Of a stretch of DNA of 19,539 nucleotides, positions 14,260 to 19,539 are shown piece after piece. Made by a program: the position numbers and the translations under genes. Each line of letters begins with the position of its first letter. The first letter of the stretch is position 1. The notes under the pieces are model-generated. The model saw only the letters and a list, made by a program, of their open reading frames with translations, made no database searches and was not told the origin of the DNA. The stretch covers positions 11,976 to 31,514 of the forward strand of contig CAJUKK010000017.1 in assembly GCA_910586985.1 (NCBI GenBank). Reading direction: 5' to 3'. This DNA is from an uncultured Christensenellaceae bacterium (GTDB taxonomy: Bacteria > Bacillota > Clostridia > Christensenellales > Borkfalkiaceae).

Positions 14260-14414
14260 GGCACTTTCCTCCGAAACGTTTGCTTATTCAGAATTTTAAC
14301 ATTTTAAGTATTGCAAAGCTATCTAACTTATTTTTAATTCGAGTAAATATGTTTGACAATTGAGGCAAAATATCCGCATATGCAAAACATTCAGCGGAAT
14401 TTTTTACCAAAGTA

Positions 14415-14443
14415 TTGACAAATGAAAAAAAAAGTTTTATCAT
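14415..14443 (+). promoter_or_regulatory. pgk promoter
   Basis: Perfect TTGACA (14415-14420), 17-base spacer rich in A, TATCAT (14438-14443). The leader to the ATG is about 30 bases with AAGGAG in place. Confidence 0.8.
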
Positions 14444-14479
14444 ATTGTACGGTAAAAATAAAAGCAAGGAGACTTTTTT

Positions 14480-15787
14480 ATGAACAAAATGACCGTAAAA
14501 GATCTTAAAGATCTCAAAGGCAAGCACGTTCTCGTCCGTTGCGATTTCAACGTCCCCATGAAAGACGGAAAAATCACCGACGAAAACCGCATTATCGGGG
14601 CGCTTCCCACGATCAAGTATCTCATGGAACAAGGTGCGAAAATCACCCTCTGTTCGCATATGGGCAAACCGCACTCCATTTTCTCGGATGAAGTAAAACT
14701 CAACAAGAAGGACAAAAAGAAGGTAGACGCAGGAGAAACGACGGCGGAAGCAATCATCGAAAAAGCTCTCAAAGACGAACCCAAAAAGCTTACGCTCGCT
14801 CCCGTTGCCGCACGGCTCAACGAATTGCTCGGCGGAAAAGTCGCATTTGCAAAGGACGTTGTCGGCGAAGACGCAAAGGCAAAAGTTGCCGCATGCAAAG
14901 ACGGCGAATGCGTTTTGCTTGAAAACCTTCGGTTTCATTGGGAGGAAGAGAAAAAGGATCTTGAATTCTGCAAAAAGCTCTCTTCTTTCTGCGAAATCTA
15001 TGTAAACGACGCTTTCGGCACGGCGCACCGCTCGCACGCTTCCACAGCGGCAATCGTCGAATACGGACTTGTAAACACCGCCGTCTGCGGTTTCCTCATC
15101 GAAAAAGAACTCACCGTTATGGCAGATTCGCTCGATCATCCCGTGCGTCCCTTCGTCGCCATTCTGGGCGGGGCAAAGGTAGCGGACAAGCTCAACGTCA
15201 TCTCGAACCTGCTTGAAAAATGCGACACGCTGATTATCGGCGGTGGAATGGCTTATACATTCCTCAAAGCGCAGGGCGGCGAAATCGGCACATCGCTCGT
15301 AGACGACGAAAAACTCGATTATTGCAAAGAAATGCTTGCAAAGGCGAAAGCAATGGGCAAAGAACTGCTCCTGCCCGTCGACACCGTCGTTGCCAAAAAC
15401 TTCCCCGATCCCATCGACGCACCCATCGACGTACACACGGTAAAGGCAGGAACGATCCCCGCAGACTGTATGGGACTTGACATCGGCGAAGAGACGAGAG
15501 CGCTGTTTGCAATTAAAGTCAAAAACGCCAAAACGGTTATTTGGAACGGCCCTATGGGAGTATTTGAAAATCCCACGCTTGCAAAGGGCACGATTGCGGT
15601 TGCACAGGCGCTTGCAGAAGCGCAGGGTGCAACGACGATCGTCGGCGGCGGCGATTCGGCGGCAGCCTGTGCGCAGCTCGGTTTCGCCGATAAGATCACG
15701 CACATCTCCACAGGCGGCGGCGCGTCCCTCGAGCTGTTCGAAGGAAAGGTTCTCCCCGGAATTGCCTGCCTGAACGAAAAAAAATAA
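14480..15787 (+). CDS. pgk: Phosphoglycerate kinase with an N-domain insertion
   Basis: Glycolytic enzyme making ATP from 1,3-bisphosphoglycerate and ADP. At 435 residues it is about 35-40 longer than the usual ~395. The signatures are clear: VRCDFNVP (19-26), SHMGKP (59-64), ENLRFHWEEE, NDAFGTAHRSHAS, GGAKVADKL in the hinge region, WNGPMGVFE and the nucleotide loop GGGDSAAA. The extra length is mainly a lysine-rich, charged segment (about 67-102) between SHMGKP and LTLAPVA, where ordinary enzymes have only a few residues. AAGGAG precedes ATG 14480. It is a single-gene unit here; gap is absent from the window, unlike the common gap-pgk-tpiA order, while tpiA and gpmI follow in the same direction as separate units. 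Confidence 0.98.
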   Translation: MNKMTVKDLKDLKGKHVLVRCDFNVPMKDGKITDENRIIGALPTIKYLMEQGAKITLCSHMGKPHSIFSDEVKLNKKDKKKVDAGETTAEAIIEKALKDEPKKLTLAPVAARLNELLGGKVAFAKDVVGEDAKAKVAACKDGECVLLENLRFHWEEEKKDLEFCKKLSSFCEIYVNDAFGTAHRSHASTAAIVEYGLVNTAVCGFLIEKELTVMADSLDHPVRPFVAILGGAKVADKLNVISNLLEKCDTLIIGGGMAYTFLKAQGGEIGTSLVDDEKLDYCKEMLAKAKAMGKELLLPVDTVVAKNFPDPIDAPIDVHTVKAGTIPADCMGLDIGEETRALFAIKVKNAKTVIWNGPMGVFENPTLAKGTIAVAQALAEAQGATTIVGGGDSAAACAQLGFADKITHISTGGGASLELFEGKVLPGIACLNEKK

Positions 15788-15804
15788 AGCAACTGAATTT
15801 AAAA

Positions 15805-15844
15805 ATAAATACCCGTTTGCGCGATCGCGCAGACGGGTATTTTA
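15805..15844 (+). terminator. pgk terminator, probably bidirectional
   Basis: AATACCCGT (15808-15816) pairs with ACGGGTATT (15833-15841). An inner GCGC/GCGC stem sits around GATC. T-rich sequence follows on plus, and also on minus, where it can serve the convergent 86-residue gene. Confidence 0.88.
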
Positions 15845-15883
15845 TGCTATCACCCCATCCGGTTTTTGTTATTTATCTCCCGA

Positions 15884-16144
15884 TCAAAGCACACGGTACT
15901 GATAGGATTTTAATATTTCTTTCGCCTCTTTCCCCTTTTCCCAATAGTCGTACGGTTCCGAGTCCCTGTAAGCGAGCCTGACACGCGTTCCGTAAAGCGC
16001 GGGATATCCGATCTCGATCTTAACCCAACAACCCATTTCCATCAAAAGGTCGTTAATTTTCCGCCTGCACTCCGCACAATCCGGAACACCGACGAAGAGA
16101 TCGATTTCGCCCATAGCTTCTGTTTCCGTCACTTCTCGCCCCAT
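15884..16144 (-). CDS. Unknown 86-residue protein with CxxC motif
   Basis: I do not recognise this protein. It has no signal peptide or membrane helix. VPDCAECRRKINDLL (residues ~20-34) places a CxxC at a predicted helix start, followed by a short beta stretch (WVKIEIGYPALYGTRVRLAY) and a charged helix near the end (YWEKGKEAKEILKSYQYRVL). The CxxC could bind metal or be redox-active. AGAGGACA precedes ATG 16144, and a textbook promoter lies upstream, so it is very likely a real gene. It is divergent from a small XRE regulator with a perfect palindrome in its leader, which suggests control by that regulator. Confidence 0.75.
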   Translation of the reverse strand: MGREVTETEAMGEIDLFVGVPDCAECRRKINDLLMEMGCWVKIEIGYPALYGTRVRLAYRDSEPYDYWEKGKEAKEILKSYQYRVL

Positions 16145-16168
16145 ATTTTGTCCTCTTTTTTTATATTT

Positions 16169-16183
16169 GTCTTATTATAAGAC
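16169..16183. promoter_or_regulatory. Perfect 15-bp palindrome, likely operator
   Basis: GTCTTAT-T-ATAAGAC lies between the promoter and the start of the 86-residue gene. The longer half-site TTTGTCTT (16167-16174) recurs on the opposite strand at 16235-16228, overlapping the -35 of the same promoter. Two copies of a half-site around one promoter fit repression by the neighbouring XRE protein. Confidence 0.5.
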
Positions 16184-16200
16184 GAATTTTTGATAAAAAT

Positions 16201-16229
16201 AATATACCATTTACGTTGTCCTGTGTCAA
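16201..16229 (-). promoter_or_regulatory. Strong promoter for the 86-residue protein gene
   Basis: On the minus strand perfect TTGACA (16229-16224), 17-base spacer, TATATT (16206-16201) with TGG directly before the -10 (extended form). Confidence 0.82.
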
Positions 16230-16257
16230 GACAAATTTAACGAAACGGTATTATATT

Positions 16258-16512
16258 ATGGCGAGAATTATTGATGGAAAGAAAAAAAATTTAATAGGTA
16301 CAAACCTGCAAAAGTACAGGTATCTGCGCGGACTCAGTCAACGCGAACTTTCCGAACAACTTGAATTGTATGCGGTATATGTTTGCCGCGGCTCGATTTC
16401 ACGCATCGAGGACTATTCGCGCACGGTGACGGACGTCGAGCTATACACGTTTGCCAAAGTTTTAAAGGTATCGATTGAAGAACTACTTGAAGGAAACACA
16501 AGCGAACAATAA
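16258..16512 (+). CDS. Small XRE-family transcription regulator
   Basis: An 84-residue protein consisting almost only of a helix-turn-helix domain. NLQKYRYLRGLSQRELSEQL leads into the turn, with RGSISRIEDYSRTVTDVELY as recognition helix and following helix, and VLKVSIEELLEG closes the fold. A TTG 42 bases upstream would extend the frame, but that extra part is basic and not domain-like, so I start at ATG 16258. No Shine-Dalgarno sequence is visible. TATTAT (16249-16254) lies just before the ATG and may be a -10 of a leaderless transcript. It is divergent from the 86-residue gene and 81 bases upstream of tpiA, which has its own promoter. It probably represses its own divergent region. Confidence 0.87.
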   Translation: MARIIDGKKKNLIGTNLQKYRYLRGLSQRELSEQLELYAVYVCRGSISRIEDYSRTVTDVELYTFAKVLKVSIEELLEGNTSEQ

Positions 16513-16538
16513 AATTTTAAAATATTATCCGTCTTGCG

Positions 16539-16567
16539 TTGCAATCGACACGCAGTTGTGCTATAAT
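16539..16567 (+). promoter_or_regulatory. tpiA promoter
   Basis: TTGCAA (16539-16544), 17-base spacer, perfect TATAAT (16562-16567) with extended TGC before it; about 26 bases to the ATG. Confidence 0.82.
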
Positions 16568-16593
16568 AAGAGAAAACATTCAGGAGTCTACCT

Positions 16594-17340
16594 ATGCGTA
16601 AACCTATTATTGCAGGAAACTGGAAAATGAACAATACCGCAAGCGAGGGCGTCGCGCTCGTAAATGCAATCAAAGACAACGTAAAAAACGCTTGTTGCGA
16701 CGTCGTCGTCTGCGTTCCCGCGATCGATATCCCCGCAGTTGCGGAAGTGATCAAAGGCACCAATATCGAACTCGGAGCGCAAAACGTACACTTTGCCGCC
16801 AAGGGCGCGTACACCGGTGAAATTTCTGCCGAAATGCTGAAAGAATACGGCGTAAAATACGTGATTATCGGTCACAGCGAACGCCGTCAATATTTTGGAG
16901 AAACGGACGAAACGGTAAACAAACGTACGCTTGCCGCACTTGAAGCGGGACTTATTCCCATTGTTTGTATCGGTGAAAGTCTCGAAGAACGCGAAACAGG
17001 CAAAACGGAAACAGTACTCGACCGCCAGATTGAAACGGGACTCAAAGGCATCGACGATATCTCGAAAGTCGTCATTGCTTACGAACCGATATGGGCGATC
17101 GGCACGGGTAAAACGGCAACGAGCGAACAGGCGAACGAAACGATTGCTTATATCCGCAAAAAATGCGGCGAAACTTTCTGCCCCAAATGCGCGGAAAAAG
17201 TACGCATACAATACGGCGGTTCCATGAATGCCGGCAACTGCAAAGCGCTTATGGCAATGCCGGAAATCGACGGCGGACTTATCGGCGGAGCGTCTTTAAA
17301 ACCCGTCGACTTTGCGGCAATCGTCAATTTCGATAAATAA
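16594..17340 (+). CDS. tpiA: Triose-phosphate isomerase
   Basis: Interconverts dihydroxyacetone phosphate and glyceraldehyde 3-phosphate in glycolysis. The 248 residues are the standard length. Active-site residues are N9 and K11 in GNWKMN, H94 in VIIGHSERR, and E164 in AYEPIWAIGTGKTA, where the WAIGTGKTA part is loop 6, the catalytic lid. IQYGGSMN and GGLIGGASL form the phosphate-binding end. AGGAG precedes ATG 16594 with good spacing. It is a single-gene unit with its own promoter and terminator, lying between pgk and gpmI in the same direction. Confidence 0.98.
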   Translation: MRKPIIAGNWKMNNTASEGVALVNAIKDNVKNACCDVVVCVPAIDIPAVAEVIKGTNIELGAQNVHFAAKGAYTGEISAEMLKEYGVKYVIIGHSERRQYFGETDETVNKRTLAALEAGLIPIVCIGESLEERETGKTETVLDRQIETGLKGIDDISKVVIAYEPIWAIGTGKTATSEQANETIAYIRKKCGETFCPKCAEKVRIQYGGSMNAGNCKALMAMPEIDGGLIGGASLKPVDFAAIVNFDK

Positions 17341-17354
17341 TCAAACCGAAAATC

Positions 17355-17397
17355 AAAATCCCCCCTGTGCACGCCTTAGCGGTGGGATTTGCTTTTT
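17355..17397 (+). terminator. tpiA terminator
   Basis: AAATCCC (17356-17362) pairs with GGGATTT (17384-17390) around a long loop with further CCC/GG pairing, followed by GCTTTTTC. The following 220 bases up to the next gene hold only the operator repeats described below. Confidence 0.78.
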
Positions 17398-17560
17398 CTT
17401 TCCGTAAATACATAATGGCACACAACCTGCATGCAAATGCAACAAAACAACCGCTTTGAATACCGTACCGATATTTAGTCCAATATCCCCTGTCTGCGAC
17501 GGTCAATTTTCCCCATCATTGAAAAACAAAAAGTTTCCCAACATGAATCGACAATATTAT

Positions 17561-17608
17561 AACTAACCAACGGTTATATGTCAAGCAAAAACTAACCATA
17601 CGTTATAT
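17561..17608. promoter_or_regulatory. Two tandem operator-like repeats before the small XRE gene
   Basis: Two 19-base near-identical copies start at 17561 and 17590, exactly 29 bases apart. Each holds a dyad: TAACC-AAC-GGTTA (17564-17576) and TAACC-ATA-CGTTA (17593-17605). The second dyad directly abuts the TATAAT of the candidate promoter. This is the layout of a self-regulated Cro/CI-type repressor. Confidence 0.65.
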
Positions 17609-17611
17609 AAT
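17606..17611 (+). promoter_or_regulatory. -10 element placing transcription start at the ATG (leaderless candidate)
   Basis: Perfect TATAAT ends six bases before ATG 17618, so the transcript should start at or next to the start codon. The matching -35 position (AAGCAA, 17583-17588) is poor. There is no Shine-Dalgarno sequence. Confidence 0.5.
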
Positions 17612-17617
17612 TTTCCC

Positions 17618-17830
17618 ATGATGGAACAGATTTTCAAAAAACGACTTCATGATGAAATCAAACAAAGCGGAATAACCACCGTTGAACTCGCAAAAGCTGT
17701 CGGCATAACGCCCGAAATGATCACGCAATACTACACGACCGAAAAACTTCCGCGGCTCGATACCTTCTTTAAGCTATGCAAAGCGCTCGACGTTTCCGCG
17801 GATTATTTATTGGGACTCAGCGACATTTAG
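17618..17830 (+). CDS. Small XRE/Cro-CI-type regulator
   Basis: A 70-residue protein that is a bare helix-turn-helix domain. VELAKAVGITPEMITQYYTT (residues 23-42) covers the turn and recognition helix, and FFKLCKALDVSADYLLGLSD is the usual C-terminal helix pair of XRE domains. The gene has tandem ATG codons (17618, 17621); I use the first because it lies at the predicted transcript start. Two operator-like dyads lie immediately upstream, so self-repression is likely. It sits between tpiA and gpmI in the same direction, but gpmI has its own promoter. Targets beyond its own gene are unknown. Confidence 0.87.
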   Translation: MMEQIFKKRLHDEIKQSGITTVELAKAVGITPEMITQYYTTEKLPRLDTFFKLCKALDVSADYLLGLSDI

Positions 17831-17857
17831 TTTTTTTTCTTTGGGGGCATTCTATGC

Positions 17858-17886
17858 TTGCAAAACGCAGAGAATGAGTATATAAT
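17858..17886 (+). promoter_or_regulatory. gpmI promoter
   Basis: TTGCAA (17858-17863), 17-base spacer, perfect TATAAT (17881-17886). The hexamers are identical to those of the tpiA promoter; AAGAGGT follows before the ATG. Confidence 0.82.
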
Positions 17887-17918
17887 AGAAGAAAAAATGA
17901 CAGTCAAGAGGTAATGTA

Positions 17919-19475
17919 ATGAAGAAAATCCCCTATGCGATCATTATAATGGACGGCTACGGACTCAACCCCGACGGAAACGGAAACGCAATCTCCATGG
18001 ACGGTAGCAAATACGTCAACGGTCTTAGAAACAATTATCCTTCGGCAACGCTTGGCGCAAGCGGACTCTCCGTAGGACTTCCCGAAGGACAGATGGGAAA
18101 TTCCGAGGTGGGACACCTGAATATCGGCGCAGGCAGGATCGTTTATCAGGATCTCACCAAAATCACAAAAGCGATTGACGACGGGGATTTCTTCCGTAAC
18201 CCCGCCCTGCTCGCCGCAATGGATAACGCCGCAAAAAACAATAAAAAACTTCACTTTTGGGGGCTCTTATCCGACGGAGGCGTACACAGTCACATCACGC
18301 ACCTGTACGCCTTGCTCAAAATGGCAAAAGCGAACGGCGTAAAAGAGGCGTTTGTCCACGGCTTTATGGACGGACGCGACGTTTCACCCACATCAGGCAT
18401 CCGCTTTGTCGAAGCTCTGCAAGCTAAGATGAATGAGTTGCATTACGGCAAGATCGCATCGCTCTGCGGTCGATATTATGCAATGGATCGCGACAACAAT
18501 TGGGACAGAGAAGAAAAAGCGTACGATATGCTTACCCTCGGTATGGGTGTACACGCAGAAGATCCCGTTGTCGCTTTGAAAAAATCATACGACGAAGGCG
18601 TAACCGACGAATTTATTCTCCCCACCAATATTGTGAAAGACGGAAAACCCGTCGCACTCGTGGAAGATGGGGATTCGATTGTGTTTTTCAATTTCCGTCC
18701 CGACCGTGCCCGTCAGATCACCCGTGCATTCTCGCAAGAAGAATTTGTCGTTCCCAAAGGAACGGCGTTCAAAAGAAAAACGGGATTCTTACATCCCGTA
18801 TACGTTTGTTTCACCGTATACGACGCGGCATTTGAGGACGTACGCATTGCATTCCCTAAGCAGAGCATGGACAACACGCTCGGGCAATATCTCGCGTCTA
18901 TCGGTAAAAAACAGCTTCGGATCGCAGAAACGGAAAAATATGCCCATGTGACTTTCTTTTTCAACGGCGGAATCGAACAGCCGAACGAGAATGAGGCACG
19001 GGTGCTTATCAACTCCCCCAAGGTTGCTACGTATGATCTGCAGCCCGAAATGTCCGCCCCCGAAGTCACGGAACGCGTTCTTAGCGAGCTGGATTCGGGC
19101 GAATACGACGTAATGATCTTAAACTTCGCCAACTGCGACATGGTCGGGCACACTGGGGTAATCCCTGCAGCAATCAAAGCCGTGCACACGGTGGACGAAT
19201 GCGTAAAAAAAGTTACGGATAAAATACTCGAAATGGGAGGCTCCGCGCTTTTAACCGCCGACCACGGCAATGCGGATAAAATGCTGGAGACGGACGGATC
19301 ACCCTTTACGGCGCATACGACGAATCCCGTACCCGTCGTGCTTGTTTCAAACCAATATAAAAACGTCAAACTTCGTAAAGACGGTATTCTCGCCGATCTT
19401 GCCCCCACCCTTCTCGACGTGATGGAAATTCCTGTTCCAGCCGAGATGACGGGCAAAACACTCATCGAAAAATAA
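17919..19475 (+). CDS. gpmI: 2,3-bisphosphoglycerate-independent phosphoglycerate mutase
   Basis: Interconverts 3- and 2-phosphoglycerate using two Mn2+ ions and a phosphoserine intermediate. The 518 residues are normal for GpmI. The alkaline-phosphatase-type metal site starts at D12 in IIIMDGYGLNP, with the nucleophile S62 in GQMGNSEVGHLNIGAGR. The phosphotransferase insert shows SDGGVHSHITH and GRDVSP, with FNFRPDRARQ for substrate binding. The second half of the metal site is CDMVGHTG and TADHGNAD, and the chain ends PAEMTGKTLIEK as usual. AGAGGT precedes ATG 17919. A single-gene unit with promoter and terminator; eno is not in the window. Confidence 0.98.
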   Translation: MKKIPYAIIIMDGYGLNPDGNGNAISMDGSKYVNGLRNNYPSATLGASGLSVGLPEGQMGNSEVGHLNIGAGRIVYQDLTKITKAIDDGDFFRNPALLAAMDNAAKNNKKLHFWGLLSDGGVHSHITHLYALLKMAKANGVKEAFVHGFMDGRDVSPTSGIRFVEALQAKMNELHYGKIASLCGRYYAMDRDNNWDREEKAYDMLTLGMGVHAEDPVVALKKSYDEGVTDEFILPTNIVKDGKPVALVEDGDSIVFFNFRPDRARQITRAFSQEEFVVPKGTAFKRKTGFLHPVYVCFTVYDAAFEDVRIAFPKQSMDNTLGQYLASIGKKQLRIAETEKYAHVTFFFNGGIEQPNENEARVLINSPKVATYDLQPEMSAPEVTERVLSELDSGEYDVMILNFANCDMVGHTGVIPAAIKAVHTVDECVKKVTDKILEMGGSALLTADHGNADKMLETDGSPFTAHTTNPVPVVLVSNQYKNVKLRKDGILADLAPTLLDVMEIPVPAEMTGKTLIEK

Positions 19476-19493
19476 ATTGTCTATAATAATAAT

Positions 19494-19522
19494 CCACCCG
19501 CATAGCGGGTGGTATTTCATTT
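19494..19522 (+). terminator. gpmI terminator
   Basis: CCACCCGC (19494-19501) and GCGGGTGG (19505-19512) form a perfect 8-pair stem with a 3-base loop, followed by a T-rich stretch, 18 bases past the stop codon. Confidence 0.88.
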
Positions 19523-19539
19523 TCGGGCATAGCCCTAAT

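Noticed and set aside
14353..14381. Second TTGACA upstream of pgk
   Set aside because: No acceptable -10 at 16-18 bases; the copy at 14415 has a good partner.
14288..15703. Long open frame on the minus strand opposite pgk (471 codons)
   Set aside because: It lies antisense to a certain gene, is extremely rich in Cys, Phe and Arg without any domain pattern, and has no ribosome site. It is a codon-bias shadow.
16588..17211. Open frame antisense to tpiA, and a similar one antisense to gpmI (18713-19465)
   Set aside because: Same reasoning: low-complexity composition, complete overlap with well-identified enzymes, no start signals.

Overview
The window looks like chromosomal DNA from an uncultured, low-to-medium GC Gram-positive anaerobe of the class Clostridia. 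The reasons are strong GGAGG-type ribosome binding sites, sigma-A style promoters, lipoprotein signals, many small XRE-type regulators and housekeeping proteins of Firmicutes type. No RNA gene, insertion sequence, CRISPR array or phage gene was seen. The taxonomic statement is inference from style, not from a marker gene.

Left part (1-4670). A partial collagen-like surface protein with a cysteine-rich start runs off the left edge. It is transcribed away from a family 2 glycosyltransferase with a helical-repeat tail, and the pair resembles glycosylated collagen-like exosporium systems. After a convergent junction come a ferritin gene and a two-gene unit: an XRE regulator with an effector-binding-like domain, followed by a papain-like domain fused to a DUF3795-like cysteine-rich domain. 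A class I methyltransferase follows.

Middle part (4784-12651), all on the minus strand. A purine unit starts at a good promoter near 8523-8551 and reads membrane protein of unknown function, guaB (IMP dehydrogenase), guaA (GMP synthase). The first two are translationally coupled (ATGA overlap). A terminator-like hairpin lies between guaB and guaA, so guaA expression may depend on read-through. Next come a self-contained metallo-beta-lactamase-fold gene with its own promoter and terminator, and a two-gene unit for a surface lipoprotein and a GH13 alpha-amylase-like lipoprotein. The amylase keeps its three catalytic acids but lacks two family-conserved active-site histidines.

Right part (12764-19539). 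A compact minus-strand cassette encodes a secreted predicted Cys/His hydrolase, a 72-residue two-helix membrane protein and an XRE regulator tethered by two membrane helices. Then lower-glycolysis genes run on the plus strand as separate units: pgk, tpiA and gpmI, each with a clear promoter and terminator. Two small XRE regulators sit between them, one facing an unknown 86-residue protein across a palindrome-containing divergent region, the other preceded by two operator-like repeats 29 bp apart. These two regulators and the membrane-tethered one have no visible Shine-Dalgarno sequence and carry -10-like hexamers immediately before ATG, so they may be translated from leaderless mRNAs.

The best candidates for undescribed biology are the secreted-hydrolase/small-membrane-protein/membrane-regulator cassette, the cysteine-rich collagen-like protein with its glycosyltransferase, and the histidine-less GH13 lipoprotein. 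All functional claims rest on motif recognition by eye; no database search was possible.
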